DNA from: Phocaeicola barnesiae DSM 18169 = JCM 13652
GTDB taxonomy: Bacteria; Bacteroidota; Bacteroidia; Bacteroidales; Bacteroidaceae
Assembly (NCBI RefSeq): GCF_000374585.1
Contig: NZ_KB894643.1
Coordinates: 274,773-338,772 of the forward strand
Direction of reading: 5' to 3'
DNA length: 64,000 nucleotides
Shown in pieces: positions 18,901 to 27,494 of this stretch. The notes below the pieces were generated by a model. It had not been told where the DNA came from, did no database searches, and worked only from the letters and a program-made list of their open reading frames with translations. Each line of letters starts with the position of its first letter. Positions within the stretch are counted from its first letter, which is position 1. The translations under genes and the position numbers were made by a program.

Positions 18901-19626
18901 AACGGTGAACGCGAAATGGCCTACATGCTGTACCTGGCCGGCTTCGACGTAAAAGACGTAACCATGACCGACCTGGTAAGCGGACGCGAAACACTGGAAG
19001 ACATCAACATGGTAGTATACTGTGGCGGTTTCTCCAACTCCGACGTACTGGGCTCAGCCAAGGGATGGGCAGGTACCTTCCTCTTCAACCCTAAAGCCAA
19101 AGCCGCTCTTGATAACTTCTATGCCCGTAAGGATACCTTGTCACTGGGTGTCTGCAACGGTTGCCAGCTGATGATGGAACTGGGGCTGATTACTCCGGAA
19201 GACAAGAAGCAGGGCAAGATGCTGCATAACGATTCACACAAGTTCGAATCAGCCTTCCTGGGCGTAACCGTACCGATGAACCGCAGTGTCATGTTCGGTT
19301 CACTGAGCGGTTCCAAACTGGGTATCTGGGTAGCTCACGGCGAAGGTAAGTTCTCATTGCCTTATCCGGAAGACCATTATAACGTAGTTCTGAAATATTC
19401 ATACGATGAATATCCGGGTAACCCGAACGGTTCAGACTACAGCATTGCCGGTATTGCTTCGCAAGACGGACGCCACCTGGCCATGATGCCACATCTGGAA
19501 CGTGCCTGCTTCCCATGGGAAAATGCCTATTACCCGGCAGACCGTGTGAAAGAAGATCAGATTACCCCATGGATGGAAGCCTTCGTCAACGCGCGTAAAT
19601 GGGTAGAAACCCATATGCAGAAATAA
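15919..19626 (+). CDS. purL: phosphoribosylformylglycinamidine synthase, single-chain
   Basis: At 1235 residues this is the long, fused FGAM synthase, which converts FGAR, glutamine and ATP to FGAM in purine synthesis. The order is an N-terminal PurS-like domain, a linker, two AIRS-type ATP-binding halves ([16 protein letters not shown] and [27 protein letters not shown] in the first; [14 protein letters not shown] in the second), and a C-terminal glutamine amidotransferase. The amidotransferase nucleophile lies in [16 protein letters not shown], and the later His in [13 protein letters not shown]. Length fits the family. It stands alone between its own promoter and a strong terminator. Confidence 0.97.
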   Translation: [1235 protein letters not shown]

Positions 19627-19668
19627 TTTTCGGCCTTACCGACCGGAGTTTAACTGAATAAATTCTCT

Positions 19669-19709
19669 AAGGGTTTTCCCCCTGTTACCAGCGGGGGAAA
19701 CCCTTTTTT
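19669..19709 (+). terminator. Rho-independent terminator of purL
   Basis: AAGGGTTTTCCCCC (19669-19682) pairs with GGGGGAAACCCTT (from 19693) with one bulge, and six T residues follow. It separates purL from the regulator gene that starts at 19738. Confidence 0.88.
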
Positions 19710-19737
19710 ATGAGACTCTATTTTTAGTAGAAATTAT

Positions 19738-22700
19738 ATGATACGGAAATTGTCTTTATACATATCCAGTCTGCTTCTCTTTTTACTGGCCGCCTTACCT
19801 GTATCTGCTCAAATCTATAAATATATCGGTACCTCAGAAGGCCTCAGCAGCCGTCGTGTACTGGCTATCAACAAAGATAGCCGCGGATACATGTGGATTC
19901 TGACTCACCAGGGCATGGACCGTTTTGACGGAAAGAATTTCACACCTTATGAACTACGGAAAGACAACAAGGCAATCAGTTTTTTTCCGGATATGAACCG
20001 TATCACCAACAGTTCGAACCACGACTTATGGGTGTATGGAAAAGACGGTTACGTATTCCAGTACGATGAACTGCAGGACACCTTCAAGCTCGATTTCGAT
20101 TTCTATGCCCAATTCCCGAATCTGAAACAATCCCCCATCACGGCTACCTACTTCGATAGCCATGACCGGATATGGTTCTGCTGCGGAAACCGCATCGTGC
20201 GTTTCTATACCGATACGCAACGGTTCGAAACCGTCTACGAGAAAGTCCTCAACGAAATAACCAGCATCACCGAAGGAGAATCTTCCATCTTCTATTTTTC
20301 TACCATTTCGGACATCTACCAGGTACAGTTCTATCCGGACAAGCCCAGTCAGGTCAAACGGATTTACCAGGACCCCAAACTCCGGTTCAGTTACCTCTAT
20401 TATCATCCGCAGACCCGGCAGCTCCTCATCAATACCGTACAGAACAGCCTGTTTGCCTATCAAGTGGACAAGGGTATTGTGCTGAATCTGGGAAATTCAC
20501 TGAAAGACGAAGGTATCAATGTCATCAAGCCCTATCCCTCGCCCGGCAGACAGAAAGTACTGATAGCCACCGATGCCGACGGTGTCTATACCCTCGACAT
20601 GCAGACCTACCGCATGGAACACCTGCTGCAAGAAGATTACGAAAGTCCGAACAAGATGAACGGAAGCATCATCAAGGACCTGTATGTAGACGAGAAACAC
20701 CAGATATGGAACGTCACATACCCGACAGGTATCACCATCTATTCGGAACTGTATCCGGCCTACACACAGCTACGGCGCTCTCCGGACCGTTCCAATTCAC
20801 TGATAGACAACCGAGTGAATGCCATCCTTGAAGATTCTGAAGGCGATATCTGGTTTGCCACCAGCAACGGTATCAGCTGCTATTCCACAGGACGTGACCT
20901 CTGGACCAACTACATTACCGCCGACAGCAAAGATACTCCCAACGACAACCGCATCTTCATCTCCTTGTGCGAAACGACACCGGGAATCATCATGGTAGGC
21001 GGATATATGTCCGGCATCTACCGCATCAACAAGAAGACCCATCAAGTGACCTTCACGCCACAGATGGCGGATTCCCCACGCATGATGCCCGACAAATACA
21101 TCCGCAGCCTGTATAAAGACAAAGACGGCATGTTCTGGATGGGAGGAGCGTACAGTTTCCGGAAATACGATGCGGAAACCGGGCAGTCTGAAATATACAA
21201 TGCCCCCTACCCCATAACAAACATCACTACCTATGACGAAAAACGAATGTGGATAGGCACGACTCAAGGACTCTACGTATTCGATAAGATATCCAGACAA
21301 CTGACCGCCTATGCCGACGACAACCGCATGGGGGGAATCAATACCATTTACCAGACTCCCGACGGCAGATATACCTATCTGGGTACCTATTCGGAAGGAT
21401 TGTTTGTCATTGATAACCGTACTAACCAGATAGAAAACTACAATACCCAAAACAGCGGACTGACATCCAACAACATCTACAGCATCGTACCGAACCGGTA
21501 CGGAGATATCTTCATGGGTACCGCCAGCTGTCTGAGCCAGCTGTATGTGAAAAAGAAAGAAATCATCAACTGGACCAAGGAACAGGGATTCCTATCGAAC
21601 AGTTTTACCCAGGACGCGGCCATCCGTACACGTTCCGGGAAACTCATTTTAGGCAGTAACGAAGGAGCTTTCATTCTGCCGGACAGCTTGAATTTACCCG
21701 ATAAATTCACCAGTCAGATGGTCTTCAGTAACCTGACCATCAACTACCAGTCGGTACATCCCGGAGAAAAAGGTTCTCCGTTGACCCGCCTCATCAACGA
21801 AACGCAGGAACTGACGCTGGACTACGACCAGAATTCCTTCTCCATGCAGGTTTCTTCCATCAATTACGACAATCCTTCTAATATCCACTACAGCTGGAAA
21901 CTGGAAGGATTCTTCGATACCTGGTCACAACCTTCGGCCAACGGCACCATCCGTTATACCAACCTCTCACCAGGCACTTATACATTGAAGGTACGTGCCA
22001 TCCTGATGGATACCCACCAGGTATTTCAGGAACGCGAACTGGAAATAACAGTCCTTCCACCTTTCTGGTTATCCTATTGGGCTTTCACACTCTATATTCT
22101 GTTGACGGTAGGAGCTGTCTACCTGTATACCCGTTACCAGATGATTCGGAAAGACCGGCGTATTTCACAAGAGAAGATTAATTTTTTTGTGCATACCGCT
22201 CATGACATACGTACCCCGCTTACCCTCATCAAGGCACCGTTGGCCGAAATTCAAAAGAGCGAACAACTGACTCCGGAAGGAATGCAGAACCTGACACTGG
22301 CCCTTCAAAGCACAGACAATCTCTCGAACCTGGCAAACAACCTGATGAACTTCCAAAAGGAAGAACTGTACAGTTCGAAAGTACTGGTTACCCGTACTCA
22401 CCTGAACGAATACCTGAGCAAATATCTCCAACAGTTCCAGCAGTATGCCGAGCGGAAAGGGGTGTCTTTGCATTTCAAACCAGCCTCCCGGGAGTTGGAA
22501 GTCTGGATAGATCAGAACAAGATAGATTCCATCCTGCGTAATCTTCTGTCCAATGCCTTGAAATATACACTACAAGGAGGAACAGTCACTGTAGAAGTCG
22601 GTGAGTATAAAGGAAACTGGACACTCTCCATCAGCGATACCGGTATCGGTATTCCACAGAAGGACCAGAAGAAACTCTTCAAGTACCTTTTCCGAGGAGC

Positions 22701-23754
22701 AAACGCCACCAACCAGCTCATTACCGGGAGCGGTATCGGTATGCTTCTCACTTATCGGCTCATCCGGAACCATGAAGGGAAAATCTCTTTCCACAGCACA
22801 GAAAATGTAGGTACCAGTTTTCTGATCAGTTTCCCGATACGGAGCAGCCGGTACCAATATGAACCGGAACATACCCTTTCTCCCGATGAGACTAATGAAA
22901 TAACAGCATCTGTTCTCAATGCAAGTACAGCACAGGAATCCGGAAAAGAAAAGGAAGCCACACAGTCAGACAATCGGAAAGACTGTCCTACGATACTCAT
23001 TGTAGAAGACAATATAGCCCTACAGAAATTCCTCTGTCAGAGCCTTTCTGCACATTACCATACAATGGGGGCCGAGAACGGAATTGTCGCTTTGGAAAAG
23101 ATAAAGACACAAATGCCGGATTTGATAATTTCGGATGTCATGATGCCAGGAATGGACGGATATGAACTGTGTAACCGTATAAAGACTCAGCTGGACACCA
23201 GCCACATTCCCTTTATTCTGCTGACAGCTTTGGGTGACCAGTCGCATATCCTGAGCGGATTGGAAACCAAAGCGGATTTGTATGTGGTCAAGCCGTTTGA
23301 TTTGGTAGTATTGAAGGCATACATCGAAAGCCTGTTACAGAACCGCGAACTGTTACGACGACAGTACCGCCAGCAAGTAACCAAACTACCGGAAGAACCT
23401 GTTGAAGTACAACTTCCTACCAGTCTGGACGATGAATTCATGCAGCGGGTAACCCAGATTATCAAGGAAGAACTGGGCAACGATCTGACGGTAGATGTAC
23501 TATGCAGCCGGATGAATATGAGCCGAACCAGTTTCTACAACAAGCTGAAAGCACTGACAGGCATCGCGCCGAACGATTTCATCCGTAACATCCGGATGCA
23601 GGAAGCGGCCCTGCTGCTGAAAACCCGGAAATACACCGTGGCCGAGGTTTCGGACCGGATGGGATTTGCCGATCCGAAATACTTTACGGACACCTTCAAG
23701 AAATTCTACGGCATGCCGCCCAGTACCTATATGAAACAAGAAAACAACGTATAA
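19738..23754 (+). CDS. hybrid two-component system regulator (HTCS) upstream of chromate-type transporters
   Basis: A 1338-residue one-protein two-component system. It has a signal peptide (to about residue 25), then a periplasmic double beta-propeller of Reg_prop repeats (WILTHQGMDRFDG, IWFATSNGISCYS) and a Y_Y_Y domain (about 700-770). A membrane helix near 776-797 follows, then a HisKA domain with phospho-acceptor His822 (HDIRTPLT), a HATPase (about 920-1035), a receiver with Asp1133 (IISDVMMPGMDG) and a C-terminal AraC helix-turn-helix (about 1230-1335). All key residues are present. Such proteins normally sense oligosaccharides and sit beside their SusC/SusD locus. None is adjacent here; instead the stop is 6 nt before a chromate-transporter pair. 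Confidence 0.93.
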   Translation: MIRKLSLYISSLLLFLLAALPVSAQIYKYIGTSEGLSSRRVLAINKDSRGYMWILTHQGMDRFDGKNFTPYELRKDNKAISFFPDMNRITNSSNHDLWVYGKDGYVFQYDELQDTFKLDFDFYAQFPNLKQSPITATYFDSHDRIWFCCGNRIVRFYTDTQRFETVYEKVLNEITSITEGESSIFYFSTISDIYQVQFYPDKPSQVKRIYQDPKLRFSYLYYHPQTRQLLINTVQNSLFAYQVDKGIVLNLGNSLKDEGINVIKPYPSPGRQKVLIATDADGVYTLDMQTYRMEHLLQEDYESPNKMNGSIIKDLYVDEKHQIWNVTYPTGITIYSELYPAYTQLRRSPDRSNSLIDNRVNAILEDSEGDIWFATSNGISCYSTGRDLWTNYITADSKDTPNDNRIFISLCETTPGIIMVGGYMSGIYRINKKTHQVTFTPQMADSPRMMPDKYIRSLYKDKDGMFWMGGAYSFRKYDAETGQSEIYNAPYPITNITTYDEKRMWIGTTQGLYVFDKISRQLTAYADDNRMGGINTIYQTPDGRYTYLGTYSEGLFVIDNRTNQIENYNTQNSGLTSNNIYSIVPNRYGDIFMGTASCLSQLYVKKKEIINWTKEQGFLSNSFTQDAAIRTRSGKLILGSNEGAFILPDSLNLPDKFTSQMVFSNLTINYQSVHPGEKGSPLTRLINETQELTLDYDQNSFSMQVSSINYDNPSNIHYSWKLEGFFDTWSQPSANGTIRYTNLSPGTYTLKVRAILMDTHQVFQERELEITVLPPFWLSYWAFTLYILLTVGAVYLYTRYQMIRKDRRISQEKINFFVHTAHDIRTPLTLIKAPLAEIQKSEQLTPEGMQNLTLALQSTDNLSNLANNLMNFQKEELYSSKVLVTRTHLNEYLSKYLQQFQQYAERKGVSLHFKPASRELEVWIDQNKIDSILRNLLSNALKYTLQGGTVTVEVGEYKGNWTLSISDTGIGIPQKDQKKLFKYLFRGANATNQLITGSGIGMLLTYRLIRNHEGKISFHSTENVGTSFLISFPIRSSRYQYEPEHTLSPDETNEITASVLNASTAQESGKEKEATQSDNRKDCPTILIVEDNIALQKFLCQSLSAHYHTMGAENGIVALEKIKTQMPDLIISDVMMPGMDGYELCNRIKTQLDTSHIPFILLTALGDQSHILSGLETKADLYVVKPFDLVVLKAYIESLLQNRELLRRQYRQQVTKLPEEPVEVQLPTSLDDEFMQRVTQIIKEELGNDLTVDVLCSRMNMSRTSFYNKLKALTGIAPNDFIRNIRMQEAALLLKTRKYTVAEVSDRMGFADPKYFTDTFKKFYGMPPSTYMKQENNV

Positions 23755-23760
23755 ATACAC

Positions 23761-24333
23761 ATGACGAATTTTTATCTGAAATCTTTTCTCATCTTTTTCC
23801 GCATCGGAGTATTTACCATCGGAGGCGGATACGCCATGGTTCCCATCATCGAAGCGGAACTGGTAGACAAACGTAAATGGATCAGTAAAGAGGATTTTCT
23901 GGACCTGCTGGCCCTGGCACAGACAGTACCCGGAATCTTTGCGGTCAACATATCCATTTTCATCGGTTATAAACTCCGGAAATTCTGGGGAGCGTTCTGG
24001 ATGGCGCTCGGAACAATTCTGCCTTCGTTCCTCATCATCCTGGCCATCGCCTTGTTCTTCCGGCAATTCCAGCATTACGAACCGGTAGAACGGGTCTTCA
24101 AAGGCATCCGTCCTGCTGTAGTGGCCCTGATTGCGGCACCTACCTTCAAGATGGCCAAATCGGCCCAGATCAGCCGTTACAACATCTGGATTCCGGTCGT
24201 TTCGGCCCTGCTTATCTGGCTCATCGGCTTCTCGCCCATCTACGTCATCATTCTGAGCGGTGTGGGAGGATACTTCTACGGCCGTTACAAGTCCAAAAAA
24301 CTTTCTAAAGACAAAGGAGGAAACAACGCATGA
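23761..24333 (+). CDS. chrA: chromate transporter half-protein 1 (short-chain CHR)
   Basis: A 190-residue inner-membrane protein with one CHR domain. The signature FRIGVFTIGGGYAMVPIIEAEL is at residues 12-33, and the conserved LALAQTVPGIFAVNISIFIGY follows. Short-chain CHR proteins work as pairs encoded together, equivalent to the two halves of full-length ChrA. They export chromate, or in many bacteria an unidentified anion. The gene begins 6 nt after the hybrid regulator stop and its end overlaps the partner's start by 4 nt, indicating one transcript. The real substrate in an anaerobic gut bacterium is uncertain. Confidence 0.88.
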   Translation: MTNFYLKSFLIFFRIGVFTIGGGYAMVPIIEAELVDKRKWISKEDFLDLLALAQTVPGIFAVNISIFIGYKLRKFWGAFWMALGTILPSFLIILAIALFFRQFQHYEPVERVFKGIRPAVVALIAAPTFKMAKSAQISRYNIWIPVVSALLIWLIGFSPIYVIILSGVGGYFYGRYKSKKLSKDKGGNNA

Positions 24334-24893
24334 TATTTCTACAGCTTTTCTATACATTCTTTAAAATCGGCCTGTTCGGCTTCGGAGGCGGTTATGCCAT
24401 GCTATCCATGATTCAAGGCGAAGTGGTAACCCGTTATGAATGGCTCAGTTCGTCGGAGTTTACAGACATCATCGCCATCAGTCAGATGACCCCGGGACCT
24501 ATCGGCATCAATTCGGCTACCTATGTAGGCTATACCGCCCTGGTCAATGCCGGTTACTCACACGCCATCGGCATCTTAGGCTCGGCGCTGGCCACTTTCT
24601 CGGTGGTACTGCCTTCCTTCATTCTGATGATAGCCATCAGTAAATTCTTCCTGAAATACCAGAAACATCCCGCTGTAGCCGCCGTATTCTCCGGTTTGCG
24701 TCCGGGAGTGGTGGGTCTGCTGGCCGCCGCTGCCCTGGTCCTGATGAACGGCGAGAATTTCGGTACGGATACCTACCAGATTGTCGTCAGCATCCTGCTG
24801 TTTGCCGCTACTTTTGTGGCTTCACACCGGTTTAAGGTAAACCCTATCCTGCTGATTGTGCTTTGTGGAGTGGCCGGATTTTTCCTGTACTGA
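24330..24893 (+). CDS. chrA: chromate transporter half-protein 2 (short-chain CHR)
   Basis: A 187-residue partner of the preceding protein with the same CHR plan: FKIGLFGFGGGYAMLSMIQGEV at residues 11-32, SQMTPGPIGINSATYVGY, and then hydrophobic helices to the C-terminus. The two halves are clearly homologous but differ in their conserved loops, as expected for an antiparallel heterodimer. It starts at ATGA, overlapping the upstream stop. It ends 88 nt before the hairpin array at 24982. Confidence 0.88.
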   Translation: MIFLQLFYTFFKIGLFGFGGGYAMLSMIQGEVVTRYEWLSSSEFTDIIAISQMTPGPIGINSATYVGYTALVNAGYSHAIGILGSALATFSVVLPSFILMIAISKFFLKYQKHPAVAAVFSGLRPGVVGLLAAAALVLMNGENFGTDTYQIVVSILLFAATFVASHRFKVNPILLIVLCGVAGFFLY

Positions 24894-24981
24894 TTTCAAA
24901 AAAAAGCCGGAGGTCAGTAAAACTGATACCGAGTACAGAATAACAAAACATCCTTTTTCAGGTTAACTTTTAACTTAAAAG

Positions 24982-25068
24982 AAACGAACTCATGTTCTGA
25001 TGAAAACAAACTCACGTTTCCATCAGAACATGAGTTCGTTTTTATCAGAACGTCCAGACGTTTTCTTG
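24982..25068. repeat. tandem 22-nt intergenic repeat, locus B, with a perfect 21-bp hairpin
   Basis: Four units (24982-25002, 25003-25026, 25027-25048, 25049-25068) share the AAACnAAC...CGTTT core and TGATG, ATCAG or CTTG ends with loci A and C. Positions 24982-25002 and 25021-25041 are exact reverse complements over 21 bp with an 18-nt loop, and five T residues end the stem. A second small stem, AACGTC/GACGTT, follows before TTTTCTTG. It follows the chrA pair and precedes the B12 riboswitch, so termination is a likely effect. The stretch 24894-24981 holds nothing else I recognise. Confidence 0.78.
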
Positions 25069-25155
25069 CGTTAACACTTTCATCGTTGAAATCAACAAAA
25101 ATAGAATCTCCCAAGCATCAACCGGTTCTTCTCCTAAAAAATATTCTTTTCTGTT

Positions 25156-25183
25156 TTTGTCTGAAAAATAATTCCTATCTTTG
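25156..25183 (+). promoter_or_regulatory. promoter of the cobalamin uptake operon
   Basis: TATCTTTG at 25176-25183 is a good -7 element. TTTG at 25156-25159 lies a little closer (16 nt) than the usual -33 spacing. Transcription would begin just ahead of the riboswitch. Confidence 0.5.
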
Positions 25184-25194
25184 TCGCAGTTTTG

Positions 25195-25420
25195 TTCCGA
25201 CCAGGTTCCGATGCGGACCTGCGGATGAAAAGGGAATCGGGTGAAAGTCCCGGACAGTCCCGCTGCTGTAAGCTCCCTGAAGAGCCGTTTCCATCCCCTC
25301 TTGCCACTGCCCGGAAATCGTTGACGGGTGGGAAGGCGGAAACGACCGGAGTAAGTCAGAAGACCTGCAAAACGAAAGTCATGCTTGCATCCTCGAGGAA
25401 AGGATGGCAAGACCATGCAG
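25195..25420 (+). ncRNA. cobalamin riboswitch
   Basis: The stretch contains the conserved blocks of the B12 element in order. These are a 5' pairing arm near CCAGGTTCCG, GGGAATCGGGTGAAAGTCCC (25222 onward), the B12-box-like GCTGCTGTAA, and the 3' block GTCAGAAGACCTGC (about 25357-25370). A strong stem (GCATCCT...AGGATGGCAAG region, about 25386-25410) follows and could be the expression platform. Such elements bind adenosyl- or hydroxo/methylcobalamin and shut off translation or transcription when B12 is plentiful. The next five genes are all B12 uptake functions, as expected. Confidence 0.93.
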
Positions 25421-25440
25421 CAATGCTAGTTTTTTTCTAC

Positions 25441-27474
25441 ATGATTGAACCGAAACAACTGACCCGCATCGGCAGCTGGAAAATTGTACTGACTGCCGCC
25501 GTGCTGTGCGGCTATCTGCCTGTCCATGCACAGGTAAACCAGCCGGACAGCATTACAGGACGTGTACACGACATCCCCAACGTGACCATCGAGGCACGGA
25601 GGGCGCCCAACCGTGTCTCGTCGAACGCGCCTGTGCAGACCCTCAGCCGGAGTACCATCGAAGATTTGGGCATTCAGGATATAGCCGATGCCGTGCGCCG
25701 TTTTGCCGGTACGGAAGTGAAGGACTATGGAGGCACCGGCGGACTGAAAACGGTCTCGGTACGGAACATGGGTGCTGCCCATACCGCCATCAGCTACGAC
25801 GGGATAGCCGTCAGCAACTGCCAGGCCGGTCAGATAGACATCGGACGCTTCTCATTGGACAACGTGGAATCGCTGTCGCTCAGTGTGGGCCAGAGCGATG
25901 ACCTGCTGCAGTCTGCCCGGATGTACGCCTCGGCCGGAGTACTGAACATCGAGACCGAGCGCCCCCGCCTGAACGACGGAAAGAACTGGCAACTGAAAGC
26001 CCAACTGAAAGGCGGTTCCTTCGGTTATGTAAACCCTTACCTACGCTACAGCCACCGGCTCGGAAAACGGACCATCGCCTCCATCGACGCCGACTACCTC
26101 CGCTCGGACGGACAATACCCGTTCATCCTGCAGAACGGAAAATATACCTCCGAAGAGAAGCGCTATAACTCCGAGGTGGACTCCTGGCATACGGAGGCCA
26201 ACCTGTTCCACGAATTCGGCGAGAACAGCCGGCTGGACGTGAAAGGCTACTATTACCAGTCGGACCGCGGACTGCCGGGTGCCGTCATTCTTTACAACCC
26301 CAACTCGCAGGAACATCTGTGGGACAAGAACGGATTCATCCAGGCCCGCCTCCGCCACCGCATTTCAGACCGATGGGCGTTCCAGGGACAGGCCAAATAC
26401 AACTATTCCTGGAACAAATACCAGGATAAAGGCGCACAGTACGAAGGAGGCGTATCGACCGACCGCTATACCCAACACGAATATTACGCTTCAGGAACAG
26501 TCCTCTACCAGCCGCTGACCGGACTCTCCGTCTCGCTGGCACAGGATGTGGCAGTCAATACCCTGAGCAGTACCTTGCCGGACTGTCCCTTCCCCACCCG
26601 CTTCACCTCGCTGACGGCGCTGCAGGTACAATACCGCTACCGGCGCTTCAAGTTCGGCACGACGTGGGTGAACACCTGGATAACCGAACACGTGAAGGAA
26701 GGCGAACGGCCCGACGACCTGAAGAAAATATCGCCCACCGTATCGCTCAGCTGGCAGCCGTGGGAAAGCCAGCCGCTGTACCTGCGGGCCATGTACAAGA
26801 ATACTTTCCGCACGCCGACGTTCAACGACCTGTACTATTACCGGATGGGAAACCGTTCGTTACGCCCGGAGAAGGCGACCGAGTATAACCTGGGCATCAC
26901 CTGGAGCCTGCAACCACACTCCCGCTTCGAGTACCTGTCTGTCACGGCAGACGGCTATTTCAACCGGGTGACCGACAAGATTGTGGCCTTCCCTTCCACC
27001 TATGTCTGGAAAATGGCCAACTACGGCAAGGCTCACATCACCGGACTGGACGTGACCCTGGCTACCCGGATAGCTGTCTGGAAAGGCATCGCCCTGAACC
27101 TGAACGGGAACTATACCTGGCAGAAGGCCATCGACCTGACCAATCCGGATTCGAAAAGCTACAAGGACCAGCTCCCTTATACCCCGGAACACAACGGAAG
27201 CGCTTCGGCCAGTCTGGAGACTCCCTGGGTGACAGTGGGCTACAGCCTCATCGGGGTAGGAAAACGCTATTACCTGTCGCAGAATATTCCGGAAAACGAA
27301 ATAGACGGATATGTAGAACAGACCCTGTCGGTTTCGCGCACCTTCCGTTTCCGGACATTCCAGATGCGCCTGCAGGCAGACGCGGTAAACTTCACCGACG
27401 AACAGTATGACATCATCAAGTTCTACCCCATGCCCGGACGGTCGTGGAAACTGACAGCGAACTTTATTTTTTAA
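25441..27474 (+). CDS. btuB: TonB-dependent cobalamin receptor, BtuB type
   Basis: A 677-residue outer-membrane transporter. The start at 25441 (MIEPKQLTRIGSWK) is chosen because the same frame happens to stay open upstream through the riboswitch, which is not coding. A signal peptide ends near QAQ/HAQ (about residue 33). The plug domain follows (VTIEARRAPNRVSSNAPVQTLS, IADAVRRFAGTEVKDYGG), then a 22-strand barrel ending in a typical aromatic residue (LTANFIF). The plug carries the usual TonB-box-like region. It imports corrinoids using TonB energy, working with the surface protein encoded next. Riboswitch control and the downstream btu genes make cobalamin the probable substrate. Confidence 0.93.
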   Translation: MIEPKQLTRIGSWKIVLTAAVLCGYLPVHAQVNQPDSITGRVHDIPNVTIEARRAPNRVSSNAPVQTLSRSTIEDLGIQDIADAVRRFAGTEVKDYGGTGGLKTVSVRNMGAAHTAISYDGIAVSNCQAGQIDIGRFSLDNVESLSLSVGQSDDLLQSARMYASAGVLNIETERPRLNDGKNWQLKAQLKGGSFGYVNPYLRYSHRLGKRTIASIDADYLRSDGQYPFILQNGKYTSEEKRYNSEVDSWHTEANLFHEFGENSRLDVKGYYYQSDRGLPGAVILYNPNSQEHLWDKNGFIQARLRHRISDRWAFQGQAKYNYSWNKYQDKGAQYEGGVSTDRYTQHEYYASGTVLYQPLTGLSVSLAQDVAVNTLSSTLPDCPFPTRFTSLTALQVQYRYRRFKFGTTWVNTWITEHVKEGERPDDLKKISPTVSLSWQPWESQPLYLRAMYKNTFRTPTFNDLYYYRMGNRSLRPEKATEYNLGITWSLQPHSRFEYLSVTADGYFNRVTDKIVAFPSTYVWKMANYGKAHITGLDVTLATRIAVWKGIALNLNGNYTWQKAIDLTNPDSKSYKDQLPYTPEHNGSASASLETPWVTVGYSLIGVGKRYYLSQNIPENEIDGYVEQTLSVSRTFRFRTFQMRLQADAVNFTDEQYDIIKFYPMPGRSWKLTANFIF

Positions 27475-27494
27475 CAACCATAAAAACAAAAGAC

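Noticed and set aside
25192-25440. Open frame running through the riboswitch into btuB (an 83-codon N-terminal extension)
   Set aside because: The stretch is the conserved cobalamin riboswitch RNA. A true signal peptide begins after the ATG at 25441, so the upstream open frame is chance.
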